This document shows, one piece after another, positions 33,137 to 42,259 of a stretch of DNA of 64,000 bases (position 1 is the stretch's first letter; the number at the start of each line of letters is the position of its first letter). The notes beneath the pieces are model-generated. The model saw only the letters and a list, made by a program, of their open reading frames with translations. It was not told where the DNA came from and did no database searches. Where the stretch lies: the NCBI RefSeq assembly GCF_031846385.1, contig NZ_JAVRHV010000004.1, forward strand, positions 186,001 through 250,000. Direction: 5' to 3'. The translations under genes were made by a program, and so were the position numbers. This DNA comes from Urechidicola vernalis (GTDB lineage: Bacteria > Bacteroidota > Bacteroidia > Flavobacteriales > Flavobacteriaceae).

Positions 33137-35101
33137 TTAAATAAAGAAGTTCCACACCAATCCAAATCGGATAACAAAATCTCTATACGGGTGTAATGGT
33201 GCACTGTAATAATCTCTTCCAGTAAAGGCGGCCGTTATGTTTTCGAACTTAAAGTAAATTCTCGTTCTTCTAACTCTGGCATTTGCAAAAAAGTCAAACA
33301 TCGGAAATCCACCAAACTCTTCCGTATTCTGAATATGAAATTCAGATAATAACGGACTATAATCGTTCATGAAGTATTTTGTGAAATACTTAAAAGTGAT
33401 TCCCGTTTGGAGGAAAAGAGGTTTGTTTTTAAATAAACTGTTCGTGTAAAAGAATGAGTTCCTAGTAACAAATTCTGGCGCTCTAAAGTAGTCTTCTCCA
33501 CTAGAAATGTTTTGATACATTAAGGTGTTTTCTAAGGTGAAATGACCTAAGGTAAACGCCTTGTTCACTTTTAATTTTAAATAACTAATAGATTCAGCAG
33601 TTTGCTGCGGCAAGGCATTTTCATCAAAATAGGTGTAGTTATCTATATTGGCAATACTTGCGGAGGCATTGAACCATTTGTCCGAAATAAAATCGAACGA
33701 TAATTGTTGCGTTTGTACATTTCTATAATCTTCACGTTGCCAATTATAAGCAATATAATCACTTTGAAAGTGTAAAAAGTTAAAATTGGGTGATTTCGAA
33801 ACAGATGATATTCCCGCTTTTACAGCGAACAAACTATCTTTAGCATAAGTTGCAACTGCGGCCAATTTATTCCCATCTAAATCACCTGATATAATTGAAG
33901 AAACATCCGCCTTTAAATTGAATTCACCTATGGTTGCATCCCAATCGGCTCCAGCAGAAAACGTAGAACCCTGAAGGTTTTGATCGATTGTTTGACCCGG
34001 TAAAAAAGTTACACCTTTAAAATAATGATCGTATTTGTAGTAATTCCCTTTTGCTCTTAATTTCCCTAAAACTATCGGAGAATTAACTTCTAGATACAGT
34101 TGATTATCCATTGTTTTTAATCCGGTGTCATCGCTAACATCACTTTGAAAAGCATCACCGATCAAATCATTTTGAGTCATAGAAAACAAATAATGATTTG
34201 TTTGATAAGAGTATATATGACCCGCTGTTAGATTAGATAAAAATGTCTTAGTAGAGTCGTTTTCTTCCAATATTTTATATTGATGTTCAAGATGATAACG
34301 TTTGCTCTCTAAGGTATTTTCTGCATCGTCAAAGTTTACATCCATTCGTCCACGATCTTTGTAATTCGAATCATCTGTTCTAAAGGCTACATCTGATTCA
34401 GGTGTTAACCCTCCACTTTCTTCATTAAGAAAATTATGAATGACATAATGCCCTCTAGCATAATAACGGTCGTTTTTAGATCGATAGTTAAAAGTGGCTC
34501 TTAAGTTTTTATTACTTGCTAAACTTCTCCGATATTTACCTAGCGATCGAAGCCCCTTATAGGCTACAGAAAAATTGAAATTTGGCGAAGTATTCATGGT
34601 TAGCAAGGCATTTAATACTTGCCCTTGTTCTAATCCCGTTCTATACGTTAATACTGTTGTAGGTGTAGGCACGCGATAGTAAACAATGTCTTCGACTTGT
34701 TTAAAATTGAAATATTTTCCATCCATTCCCATTTCAGGTAAAAAAGATGTAGAATTAAAATCATAAGCCAATTTATTAAAGGTCTGTCCTTGGTTATGAA
34801 ATGCCATTAATTCAAAATTATCTTTCCCGGTAAAATTGAATTTATAGTATTTTTTTATACTTAAGGTAGTATCTATAAAAGTGGTGTCATATTTTTGAGA
34901 AATGATTTTATAATCTTTCCAATGTGTTTCTCCGTCTAGTTGAACATTGATTCTTTTTTCATTTGCATTTTTTATAGAATCTCTAAATTCTTCTGGAGTT
35001 AAGTTTGAATTATTAAATGCATTAGATTCGAATTCGCTCTGAGTTTGAGAATAATTGCAAACACTAAAGAAAATAAAAAAGACTAAAAGATAAAACCTCA
35101 T
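33137..35101 (-). CDS. Putative outer-membrane porin of Bacteroidota
   Basis: A 654-aa protein with a signal peptide (YLLVFFIFFSVCNYSQ), a short polar N-terminal region and then alternating amphipathic strands such as LRATFNYRSKNDRYYARGHYVIHNF and LKVNKAFTLGHFTLENTLMYQ. It ends in an aromatic strand FGLVWNFFI typical of a BAM-inserted barrel. This matches the putative porin family of Bacteroidota (PF14121 type, from memory). Substrate unknown. A -7 element precedes it. Confidence 0.8.
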   Translation of the reverse strand: MRFYLLVFFIFFSVCNYSQTQSEFESNAFNNSNLTPEEFRDSIKNANEKRINVQLDGETHWKDYKIISQKYDTTFIDTTLSIKKYYKFNFTGKDNFELMAFHNQGQTFNKLAYDFNSTSFLPEMGMDGKYFNFKQVEDIVYYRVPTPTTVLTYRTGLEQGQVLNALLTMNTSPNFNFSVAYKGLRSLGKYRRSLASNKNLRATFNYRSKNDRYYARGHYVIHNFLNEESGGLTPESDVAFRTDDSNYKDRGRMDVNFDDAENTLESKRYHLEHQYKILEENDSTKTFLSNLTAGHIYSYQTNHYLFSMTQNDLIGDAFQSDVSDDTGLKTMDNQLYLEVNSPIVLGKLRAKGNYYKYDHYFKGVTFLPGQTIDQNLQGSTFSAGADWDATIGEFNLKADVSSIISGDLDGNKLAAVATYAKDSLFAVKAGISSVSKSPNFNFLHFQSDYIAYNWQREDYRNVQTQQLSFDFISDKWFNASASIANIDNYTYFDENALPQQTAESISYLKLKVNKAFTLGHFTLENTLMYQNISSGEDYFRAPEFVTRNSFFYTNSLFKNKPLFLQTGITFKYFTKYFMNDYSPLLSEFHIQNTEEFGGFPMFDFFANARVRRTRIYFKFENITAAFTGRDYYSAPLHPYRDFVIRFGLVWNFFI

Positions 35102-35118
35102 AATTTTATTTGAAGCGA

Positions 35119-35126
35119 CAAAGATA
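35119..35126 (-). promoter_or_regulatory. -7 element of the porin gene
   Basis: Minus-strand TATCTTTG fits TAnnTTTG and ends 17 bases before the start codon at 35101. Confidence 0.45.
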
Positions 35127-35201
35127 AAGTATTTAAACGAAAATAAATGCAGCTAATTGTTGCTTAAAAAGATGTATTTTTAATGCTTTTAAAATGGATA
35201 A

Positions 35202-35798
35202 ATGTTAGCCTTAAAATACCAAGAAAAATTAATTGAAGTAGGTACTGATGAAGCAGGAAGAGGTTGTTTATCAGGGCCTGTCGTTGCAGCGGCGGTAATT
35301 TTACCGGATGATTTTTCACATCCCCTGTTAAATGATTCAAAACAACTGACAGAAAAGCAACGATTGGAGTTGCGACCATTTATTGAAGAACATGCAATAG
35401 CAACATCAGTAGGTTATGTTTATCAGGAAAAAATTGATGAAATTAATATTCTGCAAGCATCAATTTTGGCCATGCATACATCAATTGATCAACTTTCTGC
35501 AACACCAGAATTTATAATTGTTGACGGTAATAAATTTAAACCATATAAAGACATTCCGTATAAAACCATTGTGAAAGGAGATGCGAAATTTATGAGTATT
35601 GCTGCAGCTTCTGTTTTGGCTAAAACCTATCGTGATGACTATATGGTAAAAATTCATAATGAGTTTCCGCAATATGCTTGGAACAAAAATAAAGGGTATC
35701 CAACCAAGCAACACCGCAATGCCATAAGAGAATTCGGAATAACAAAACACCATAGAATGTCTTTTAGATTATTACCTGACCAGTTGTCTTTGTTTTAG
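35202..35798 (+). CDS. rnhB: Ribonuclease HII
   Basis: A 198-aa nuclease that cuts RNA in RNA-DNA hybrids and removes misincorporated ribonucleotides. The active-site block VGTDEAGRGCLSGPVVAAAVIL near residues 12-33 carries the DE pair. IIVDGNKF near 105 provides the next Asp, and KGDAKFMSIAAASVLAKTYRD near 127-147 is the family signature with the last Asp before the C-terminal helices. Full length, divergent from the porin gene. Confidence 0.96.
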   Translation: MLALKYQEKLIEVGTDEAGRGCLSGPVVAAAVILPDDFSHPLLNDSKQLTEKQRLELRPFIEEHAIATSVGYVYQEKIDEINILQASILAMHTSIDQLSATPEFIIVDGNKFKPYKDIPYKTIVKGDAKFMSIAAASVLAKTYRDDYMVKIHNEFPQYAWNKNKGYPTKQHRNAIREFGITKHHRMSFRLLPDQLSLF

Positions 35799-35872
35799 GT
35801 TAAAAAATCACTCCCATTGACTTGCTTTTTCCTGATTGAAAATAGTATTTTAGCAACCCTAAATTTTATAAA

Positions 35873-36925
35873 ATGATTAAACGAAGTAGAGCTGTTATTA
35901 AGAAATTTATCATTCATAAAGTGGCCAATAAATTTAATAGCGGCGAGAATGTTTTCTCAGAAAATGCCGTAACATTTGACCAAGAAAGTTATGAGTTGAT
36001 GTTGCCGTTTTTGTTAAAACCTTATGCCAACATTGCAGAAAGCTATCGTTTTAATCATCATGCAAATATTGATTTAAACGAGATAAATAACTATGCTACA
36101 GAAGTTTTTAAAGATGAAGAATCTTTTGTGGAATTGTCTAAACATATTGTAAACCATTTATACGAGCAATCCAATTCTGCACAGATAAAAACAGGAGACG
36201 TAATTATTGCGTTGTTTGAAGATGTAGAGTATAAAGATGCAGTTACGAATGCTCTTGGAATTTTTAAAATTGAAAATAAAATTGATTTCTTTCAAACCTA
36301 TTTAGAAGAAGATAATTTTGACATTTTTGTACAAAAAGGAATAAGCACCAAGAAATTAGACAAAGGATGTTTGATTATCAATTACACCGATGATGAAGGT
36401 AAAACGGTATTAAGTGTTGATAATAATAATTATGATGCACAATATTGGATTAAGAATTTCTTGAATATCAAATTTGCTGATGACAGCAATCAACATACCC
36501 AGAATTACATAGAAATGTGTAAAGATTTTTCTGAAGAAATTATTAAGGAAGATTTAGGTTTGCAAGAAAAAAGCAAGTTTTTGGCACAAACAGTAGATTT
36601 CTTTAAGGAGAACGAGAACGTCAATATCCATGATTTTAAGGATGAGGTTTTTGTTGAGCACGAAGAGCATAAGGCCAAGTTTGACGATTATAAAAAACAC
36701 TACGAAGATATAAATGATGTATTAATTCGTAATGATTTTGCAGTTTCTCCGGTGGTTTTAAAAAAGCAAAAAGCAAAGATTAAAACAGAAATAAAGTTAG
36801 ACACCAATATTCAGATTAAATTAGATGTTGATGCTCCAGATGCTGCTTCAGAATACGTAGAAAGAGGATATGATGAGGAGAAAAAAATGAAATACTACAA
36901 GGTGTATTTTAACGAAGAAAGTTAG
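35873..36925 (+). CDS. Nucleoid-associated protein NdpA/YejK family
   Basis: A 350-aa protein of the 37-kDa nucleoid-associated family (YejK in E. coli). The opening IKKFIIHKVANKF, a middle KKLDKGCLIINYTDDEGKTVLSVDNNNYDAQYWIKNFLNI and a lysine-rich helical C-terminal part fit the family as found in Bacteroidota. It binds nucleoid DNA in E. coli, with an unknown precise role. Convergent with the cupin gene; stops 5 bases apart. Confidence 0.82.
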   Translation: MIKRSRAVIKKFIIHKVANKFNSGENVFSENAVTFDQESYELMLPFLLKPYANIAESYRFNHHANIDLNEINNYATEVFKDEESFVELSKHIVNHLYEQSNSAQIKTGDVIIALFEDVEYKDAVTNALGIFKIENKIDFFQTYLEEDNFDIFVQKGISTKKLDKGCLIINYTDDEGKTVLSVDNNNYDAQYWIKNFLNIKFADDSNQHTQNYIEMCKDFSEEIIKEDLGLQEKSKFLAQTVDFFKENENVNIHDFKDEVFVEHEEHKAKFDDYKKHYEDINDVLIRNDFAVSPVVLKKQKAKIKTEIKLDTNIQIKLDVDAPDAASEYVERGYDEEKKMKYYKVYFNEES

Positions 36926-36930
36926 AATTG

Positions 36931-37401
36931 TTATTTGCTCAATTTTTTAGCAATTGAATCATAGTATTCTTGGCTAAGGACTTCGGTCCAAATGGTTGGT
37001 TGTTTTCCATACAATGCTAAATAAGTGACATCGCTATTTTTAGTTGAAGAGTGCCAGTGCTCTGTGTTTTTATTGCATTTAATTACATCACCAACTTGCA
37101 TAATTATTGGGTTTTTCCCCCTTTCTTGATAGTATCCTTCTCCCTCTACAACGATGAGAATTTGTGTCGATTCATGTTTATGCCAGTCTAAAGTAGAATT
37201 GGCTTTAAATGTGGCTTTTGTAATGTTATAATTGGCATTTTCATCAGCACGAAATAATGAGTTTAACCATGCCTCTCCGATATAGTGAGTATTTGGAGCC
37301 TTTCTCCCATCTTCCAAATATGAATTTATTAAATAATTTGAATCTTGTCCGAAAAAACTTAATGGTAAAATAATTAGAATTAAAAGGCTAAGGTTTTTCA
37401 T
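36931..37401 (-). CDS. Exported cupin-domain protein
   Basis: A 156-aa protein with a signal peptide (about residues 1-18, LLILIILPLSFFGQ) and a single cupin barrel. The two cupin motifs are visible: STLDWHKHESTQILIVVEGEGYYQERG (metal-binding HxH and Glu) near 70-96, and DVIKCNKNTEHWHSS near 108-122 with the distal His. An exported metal-dependent cupin, possibly an isomerase or quercetinase-like protein; the substrate cannot be assigned. Confidence 0.8.
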   Translation of the reverse strand: MKNLSLLILIILPLSFFGQDSNYLINSYLEDGRKAPNTHYIGEAWLNSLFRADENANYNITKATFKANSTLDWHKHESTQILIVVEGEGYYQERGKNPIIMQVGDVIKCNKNTEHWHSSTKNSDVTYLALYGKQPTIWTEVLSQEYYDSIAKKLSK

Positions 37402-37465
37402 AAGATAAAATTTAATAAATAAATTTACTAAAACTTATTCTATTTGTCTTGCTTAGGCTCAATAA

Positions 37466-38158
37466 TTAAACAAACTCAGCCTCAAACAAAGCGCAAAAAT
37501 GCTTTTTAATTTTCGTTTTCACCTCTTCTAAAGGGACTTCACGTCCTAATTCTAGTTGTAAAGAAGTAACGGCTTTCCCTTTAATTCCACATGGAATAAT
37601 ATGATCGAAATACCCAAGATTTGTATTCACATTTAATGCAAATCCATGCATGGTTACCCAGCGAGAAGCACGAACGCCCAAGGCGCAAATTTTACGTGCA
37701 AAGGGAGTTCCGACATCGAGCCAAACACCTGTTTCCCCTTCGCTTCGAGTGGTTTTAAGGCCATATTCAGCCAAAGTTAAAATGATTGTTTCTTCTAGTA
37801 AACGAAGGTATTTATGAATATCAGTAAAGAAATTTTCCAAATCAAGAATAGGATAGCCAACTATTTGCTCTGGACCGTGATAGGTAATGTCTCCACCACG
37901 ATTAATCTTATAAAACTCAATTCTCTTTTGTTTTAATTGTTCCTCATTGAGTAATAAATTATCTAAAGATCCACTTTTACCTAGTGTGTAAACATGCGGG
38001 TGTTCTACAAAAAGAAAATGATTTTTTGTTGGATTGTTTGTTCCATTTTGACGATTATCAAACTTTGTTTTTACGGTTTCCTGTAAAAGTTCGGTTTGAT
38101 AATCCCAGGTTTCTTGGTAGGCTTTTTTGCCTAAATCTTGCAAGATTACTTTTTGCAT
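37466..38158 (-). CDS. lipB: Octanoyl-[ACP]:protein N-octanoyltransferase LipB
   Basis: A 230-aa acyltransferase that moves octanoyl groups onto lipoyl domains, the first lipoate-synthesis step. The motif RGGDITYHGPEQIVGYPILDL near 88-108 and GVRASRWVTMHGFALNVNTNL near 165-185 (with the catalytic Lys position just before, in KICALGV) are LipB hallmarks, and CGIKGKAVTSL contains the usual Cys. Its start overlaps the stop of the upstream small membrane protein by one base (TAATG). Confidence 0.95.
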   Translation of the reverse strand: MQKVILQDLGKKAYQETWDYQTELLQETVKTKFDNRQNGTNNPTKNHFLFVEHPHVYTLGKSGSLDNLLLNEEQLKQKRIEFYKINRGGDITYHGPEQIVGYPILDLENFFTDIHKYLRLLEETIILTLAEYGLKTTRSEGETGVWLDVGTPFARKICALGVRASRWVTMHGFALNVNTNLGYFDHIIPCGIKGKAVTSLQLELGREVPLEEVKTKIKKHFCALFEAEFV

Positions 38159-38316
38159 TACCTCTCTGGATTGTTAAGGATAATCAGTGCAGCAATTACA
38201 CCAGGTATCCAACCGCATAATGTAAGTAAAAAAACAATAATAATGGAGCCACATCCTTTGTCAAACACCGCTAACGGTGGAAATAATATGGCACATAATA
38301 CTCGTAAACAACTCAT
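38158..38316 (-). CDS. YqaE/Pmp3-family small membrane protein
   Basis: A 52-aa ORF: starts MSCLRVLCAILFPPLAVF, continues DKGCGSIIIVFLLTLCGWIPGVIAALIIL and ends NNPER. Two hydrophobic helices joined by a short DKGCG loop, with the FPPLAVF and LCGWIPGVIAA motifs, are diagnostic of the YqaE/Pmp3 stress-induced proteolipid family, linked to membrane potential under salt stress in yeast and plants. Its TAA overlaps the lipB ATG, implying coupling. It is easily missed because of its size. Confidence 0.9.
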   Translation of the reverse strand: MSCLRVLCAILFPPLAVFDKGCGSIIIVFLLTLCGWIPGVIAALIILNNPER

Positions 38317-38482
38317 AATTTATTTGTGTTTAAAGTATTTTAAAAGTCATGATTCTACTTACTAAACGATTCTGTTTATTTATTGTTACAAAGGTCTTGA
38401 AAAAAAGGTGAATACCAACTATATTTTTTTAATATGGTTTTATACGGTAAAAATTATTAATACGTTATCTCCTAAGAACTTC

Positions 38483-38490
38483 TATATTTG
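38483..38490 (+). promoter_or_regulatory. -7 element close to the GldA-like gene
   Basis: TATATTTG, followed by CATTT, fits TAnnTTTG and ends only 5 bases before the ATG at 38496. If it is used, the mRNA starts at or next to the start codon. Confidence 0.45.
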
Positions 38491-38495
38491 CATTT

Positions 38496-39185
38496 ATGTC
38501 AATTTCACTTCAAAATATTTCTAAGAATTACGGTTCGCAAAAAGCATTAGACAACATTAACTTTTCTATAGACAAAGGTCAAATTGTGGGGTTTTTAGGT
38601 CCTAATGGAGCAGGGAAGTCTACAACGATGAAAATCATTAATGGATATTTAAATCCAGATGCGGGAGAAGTACAAGTTAATAATGTTTCTGTGGCAGAAA
38701 ATCCATTGACAACTAAAGCCATGATTGGTTATTTACCAGAGCATAATCCGTTGTATTTAGATATGTACATAAAAGAGTATTTACTTTTTTGTGCTAAAGT
38801 GCATAAAGTATCGAAAACTTCGGTTGAAGTTATTATTGATAAAATTGGTTTGAAACCAGAAATATCTAAACGAATTAAGGAGTTATCAAAAGGATACCGA
38901 CAAAGGGTTGGGTTGGCGGCAGCCATGTTGCATAACCCAGAAGTTTTAATATTAGATGAGCCTACTACAGGACTAGATCCAAATCAATTGGTAGAAATTA
39001 GAAATTTAATAAAGGAGGTAGGAAAAGATAAAACGGTATTGTTTTCTACACACATTATGCAAGAGGTAGAAGCTATTTGCGATAGAGTTATAATTCTAAA
39101 CAAAGGAAAAATAGTTGCTGATATGTTAATGGATGAATTAAAGGGTAAGAATTTAGAAGAAATGTTCAGGTCTTTAACAAATTGA
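38496..39185 (+). CDS. ABC transporter ATP-binding protein, GldA-like but short
   Basis: A 229-aa ABC ATPase with Walker A GPNGAGKST near 34-42, the signature LSKGYRQRVGLAAAM near 129-143, Walker B VLILDEPTTGLDPNQL near 150-165 and the H-loop FSTHIMQEVEAICDRV. The YLPEHNPLYLDMYIKEYL stretch and H-loop region match GldA, the gliding motility ATPase. GldA as I recall it is about 70 residues longer; this one ends at GKNLEEMFRSLTN. No permease gene is adjacent. It may be GldA or a related export ATPase. Confidence 0.8.
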   Translation: MSISLQNISKNYGSQKALDNINFSIDKGQIVGFLGPNGAGKSTTMKIINGYLNPDAGEVQVNNVSVAENPLTTKAMIGYLPEHNPLYLDMYIKEYLLFCAKVHKVSKTSVEVIIDKIGLKPEISKRIKELSKGYRQRVGLAAAMLHNPEVLILDEPTTGLDPNQLVEIRNLIKEVGKDKTVLFSTHIMQEVEAICDRVIILNKGKIVADMLMDELKGKNLEEMFRSLTN

Positions 39186-39191
39186 TTCTCG

Positions 39192-39264
39192 TTGTTATTT
39201 TGAATGAGTAAAAGTGAAATGAAGAGCCTTATTATAAGATTCTTCGACAGGCTCAGAATGACAA
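39192..39264. repeat. Palindromic repeat, GCTCAG family (copy B)
   Basis: The right arm contains ATTCTTCGACAGGCTCAG and AATGACAA (39238-39264), matching copy A's right arm. Its end TCAGAATGACAA (39253-39264) pairs with TTGTTATTTTGA (39192-39203) using two G-U pairs. It lies between the convergent 3' ends of the GldA-like and head-GIN genes and may work as a bidirectional terminator. Confidence 0.7.
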
Positions 39265-39265
39265 G

Positions 39266-40012
39266 TTAATTAAAAATCAACTTCCCTTTATAGTGCTCGA
39301 CAACATCAACAATTGGGGGCTCGTAATATGCAATTACATCGCCTAAGGAAAAAATAGCGCCTTCAATTTTATCCTGTGGATTCACCAACATATCATTGGA
39401 ACTTTTATTCGTGAATTTCACATTAGTTGCAATTAAGGTTTGAGCTTCCAATCTAGAGTCTCCTGCAGCGAAAAAAGCATTTAAATTAGTGGTAATCCCA
39501 GATAAATAGAAATTTGAAATACCATTCGAAGTAATTGAAATTGAAGTTGTATTTACTTCTAAATTAAAATCACCAACATTTAAATAGTCGCTTTGATAAT
39601 CTTCAGAGAGTAAACGAAGATTTGGGTAATTTAAAACACCATCTGAAGTAACAGTTTGTTCCGAAGAATTTCTAATTTCAGTAATGTTTGGTGAGGTTAC
39701 AATAACTTTAGTCAAACCGTAATCTCTAACAAAATTACATTTGTTATTATCTGATGCAATTAACTGGCCATCTATTACTTCCAAAGTTACATCTGGCAAT
39801 AAATTTTTGCCTGTTTCAATGAAAACCTTTTGTATTGGTCCTTCTTTAATTAACAATGAAACACGTTCATTTATTAATATTTTATCAAAATCATCTAAAG
39901 AAATTTCTTCTTGAATAATATTTCCCGCTGTTTGAAAGCAATCTCCGGCATCTTCTGAATTACATGAAGTAATCAAAAGAAATAATACTAAATATGAAAC
40001 AATTTTTTTCAT
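39266..40012 (-). CDS. Head-GIN/DUF2807-type lipoprotein
   Basis: A 248-aa lipoprotein with SPII signal (FLLITSCNSED, Cys near 15). The DUF2807 region opens EISLDDFDKILINERVSLLIKEGPIQKVFIETGKNLLPDVTLEVIDGQL, then repeats short beta strands (LEVNTTSISITSNGISNFYLSG) that suggest a small beta-solenoid. Members are called putative autotransporter adhesin head domains, but a binding role is unproven. An in-frame Met at 40057 overlaps the next gene and is less likely; the start at 40012 gives a proper signal peptide. Confidence 0.8.
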   Translation of the reverse strand: MKKIVSYLVLFLLITSCNSEDAGDCFQTAGNIIQEEISLDDFDKILINERVSLLIKEGPIQKVFIETGKNLLPDVTLEVIDGQLIASDNNKCNFVRDYGLTKVIVTSPNITEIRNSSEQTVTSDGVLNYPNLRLLSEDYQSDYLNVGDFNLEVNTTSISITSNGISNFYLSGITTNLNAFFAAGDSRLEAQTLIATNVKFTNKSSNDMLVNPQDKIEGAIFSLGDVIAYYEPPIVDVVEHYKGKLIFN

Positions 40013-40034
40013 GTGATGTTGTAAAATTATCATT

Positions 40035-41129
40035 TTAAAATTTATAACCAATACCAAATTCCACCCCTTCGGCTCTAAACATGTTTATTTTTAACGTTAA
40101 GTCAGCAAACAAATGTTCACCAAATTTCTTCCTAAAGCCAAAACGCTCATATATTACACTTTCATATTCGTAAGGATAATATACATGTGCGCCAATTTCT
40201 GTTAGCAAAGAAAATTTATTTAAGTTCAGTTCATGACCTATAAAAATCCCGACTCTTTTCCAATCTGCAGAACTATCAGCGTTATATATCGAATTTTCAT
40301 ATTCGATATAATCTTTCATATAAGTTGGAAAGAATAGGTCAGTTCCAAAAGAGATTGTCGAAACATAATTCAACTTTTTTGTTCCGAATAAAGAAACGGT
40401 ATAAAAAGGTTTTAAACCGCTATTGTTAATTTTGGATTCATTGAATCCAAATCTAAATGCACTATTAAACTTAATAGGATATTTTAAGGTGTCCTTTGCA
40501 ACTTTCCTTTCTGGTATTTGCAATTCATCATCTAAATCATAATTGACACCTACAAAAATATTCAACGTATTAATTCCCAAATTTGGAGTATTAAAACTGC
40601 CGTTTGAATAATGAATTAATCCCAACCCAGCATTTAAACCTATTCGATCTAATATATATGCTCGAGCATAATTCAGTCTAACATATAGTGCGGCATTTAT
40701 ATGAGAGCCGAGCGCCCAGTTTTTACTATTGGACACCTTGTCAAAAGGACTCGTGCTATAGGCTAACCCAATAGCTGTTGTTAATTTCACCTGGTTTTTA
40801 GAAGTTCGATTTGTTAGGTGAAAATTGTAATGCGTATATACTCCGTAAACCTCACCAAGTGTTTCGGTCTTAAAATCTTGATAACTGGCAGAAAAACCAA
40901 CATCGGGAAAATTATATGTTTGGTTGAACTGGGTGTTTTCAATATTTTTTTTATTCCAACTAAAAATAAAACCACTCGGGTGCGATTGAATAATAGGTTT
41001 TAATTGAGGGGCGTGCTCAATAATGTTTCCATAAAAATAATCAAGCTGAAAATATGAAGACTGCTCCTTTTCTTGTGCTTCGGCAAATAAGCCGCAACTA
41101 ATTATTAGTATGAGAATAAATCTTTTCAT
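40035..41129 (-). CDS. Acyloxyacyl hydrolase / PagL-like outer-membrane protein (copy 1)
   Basis: A 364-aa protein with a signal peptide (residues 1-18, ending FAEA) and barrel-like alternating strands. It fits the lipid A 3-O-deacylase (PagL)-like family labelled acyloxyacyl hydrolase in Bacteroidota. GLIHYSNGSFNTPNLGIN near residues 172-189 holds the PagL-type His-x-Ser-Asn. Position +14 from this His, the catalytic Glu in Pseudomonas PagL, is Asn. It is paralogous to and 6 bases from the next gene, so both are probably co-transcribed. Lipid A remodelling is inferred. Confidence 0.75.
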   Translation of the reverse strand: MKRFILILIISCGLFAEAQEKEQSSYFQLDYFYGNIIEHAPQLKPIIQSHPSGFIFSWNKKNIENTQFNQTYNFPDVGFSASYQDFKTETLGEVYGVYTHYNFHLTNRTSKNQVKLTTAIGLAYSTSPFDKVSNSKNWALGSHINAALYVRLNYARAYILDRIGLNAGLGLIHYSNGSFNTPNLGINTLNIFVGVNYDLDDELQIPERKVAKDTLKYPIKFNSAFRFGFNESKINNSGLKPFYTVSLFGTKKLNYVSTISFGTDLFFPTYMKDYIEYENSIYNADSSADWKRVGIFIGHELNLNKFSLLTEIGAHVYYPYEYESVIYERFGFRKKFGEHLFADLTLKINMFRAEGVEFGIGYKF

Positions 41130-41135
41130 AATTGA

Positions 41136-42254
41136 CTACAAGCGAATTCCAACTCCAAATTCTACTGTTTCTGCGTTAGCTCCATGAGCCTTTAAACTAG
41201 CCGCAGCATACCATTTATCTCCAAAATAGCGCTTGATACCCAATCGTTCATAATACTGAGTTTCATATGGAAACGGATAATGCACGTAATAACCTAACTG
41301 AGCAATGATCGATATTTTGTTTACAAATAATTCGTGTCCAAGAAAAAGACCAATTCTAGTAATGTCAGAAGTTTCAACCGCTCTGTCAGGAAAGTTTATA
41401 TTCCAATATTCTATATAATCTTTCATAAACGGAGAAATAAATACGTCAGTTCCGAATTGGAAGGCAGACTTTCGTCCAATACGTTTATCAACATAGCCAG
41501 AAAAAATAAAGAACGGAAATAAACCACTTCCAATAATTTCAGATTCGTTTACACCACCTCTAAAAACTATATTAAATTTTATAGGTTCTTTATAATCTTC
41601 AGTTATTTCTCTTTCAATAATTTCATAATCTTCACCTTCTAAATTATAATTTAATCCTACGGTTGCTCCCCATGTGTTCAGTCCCGTATTTGGTGATTTA
41701 AAATTAGAATTAGATGCATGGATAAAAGTTAATCCTGCCTCAACACCTAGGTTTTTAAAAATCCGTTCGCGTTGGTAAAAAAGTTTAAAATAGGTACTAG
41801 AGTTTAAATGCGTTCCAAAGGAGATGTTCTTATTGTTGGTCTCTTTATCATATGGATTTGTATTCCAGGCCAAACCAATCCCTGCTCGAAGCATTAATTG
41901 GTTTTTATTTTTTCGGTTCAATAGGTAAAAATTGTAATGACCATATAATGAATATAATTCACCAACAATATCACTGTTGTAATCTTGATAAGCAAAAGAA
42001 AATCCAACATCGGGATAATTGTAATGTTGTTCCCATTCCTCAGCACCGAAATTTTTGCGATTCCAACTTAGGATAATTCCTTGTGGATGACCTTGAATAA
42101 TAGGGGCAATATTAGGCTGATGTTTTAAAGTATTACCGTAAAAATATTCAGCCTGAATAGAGTTCTGCGTATATTTTTCTTTTTTAGCATCAGAGTCTTG
42201 AGCCCAAATTATTCCACAACTAATTAGAAGAAAGAATAGCAAGATTTTTTTCAT
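41136..42254 (-). CDS. Acyloxyacyl hydrolase / PagL-like outer-membrane protein (copy 2)
   Basis: A 372-aa paralog of the gene at 40035, with matching blocks such as SIQAEYFYGNTLKHQPNIAPIIQGHPQG, YNYPDVGFSFAYQDY and FLGHELFVNKISIIAQLGYYVHYP. The signal peptide ends near IIWAQ. The active-site region reads FIHASNSNFKSPNTGLN, again with His-x-Ser-Asn but Asn at the catalytic Glu position. It stands first in the pair, with a -7-like box only 5 bases before its ATG. Confidence 0.75.
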   Translation of the reverse strand: MKKILLFFLLISCGIIWAQDSDAKKEKYTQNSIQAEYFYGNTLKHQPNIAPIIQGHPQGIILSWNRKNFGAEEWEQHYNYPDVGFSFAYQDYNSDIVGELYSLYGHYNFYLLNRKNKNQLMLRAGIGLAWNTNPYDKETNNKNISFGTHLNSSTYFKLFYQRERIFKNLGVEAGLTFIHASNSNFKSPNTGLNTWGATVGLNYNLEGEDYEIIEREITEDYKEPIKFNIVFRGGVNESEIIGSGLFPFFIFSGYVDKRIGRKSAFQFGTDVFISPFMKDYIEYWNINFPDRAVETSDITRIGLFLGHELFVNKISIIAQLGYYVHYPFPYETQYYERLGIKRYFGDKWYAAASLKAHGANAETVEFGVGIRL

Positions 42255-42259
42255 GAAGA

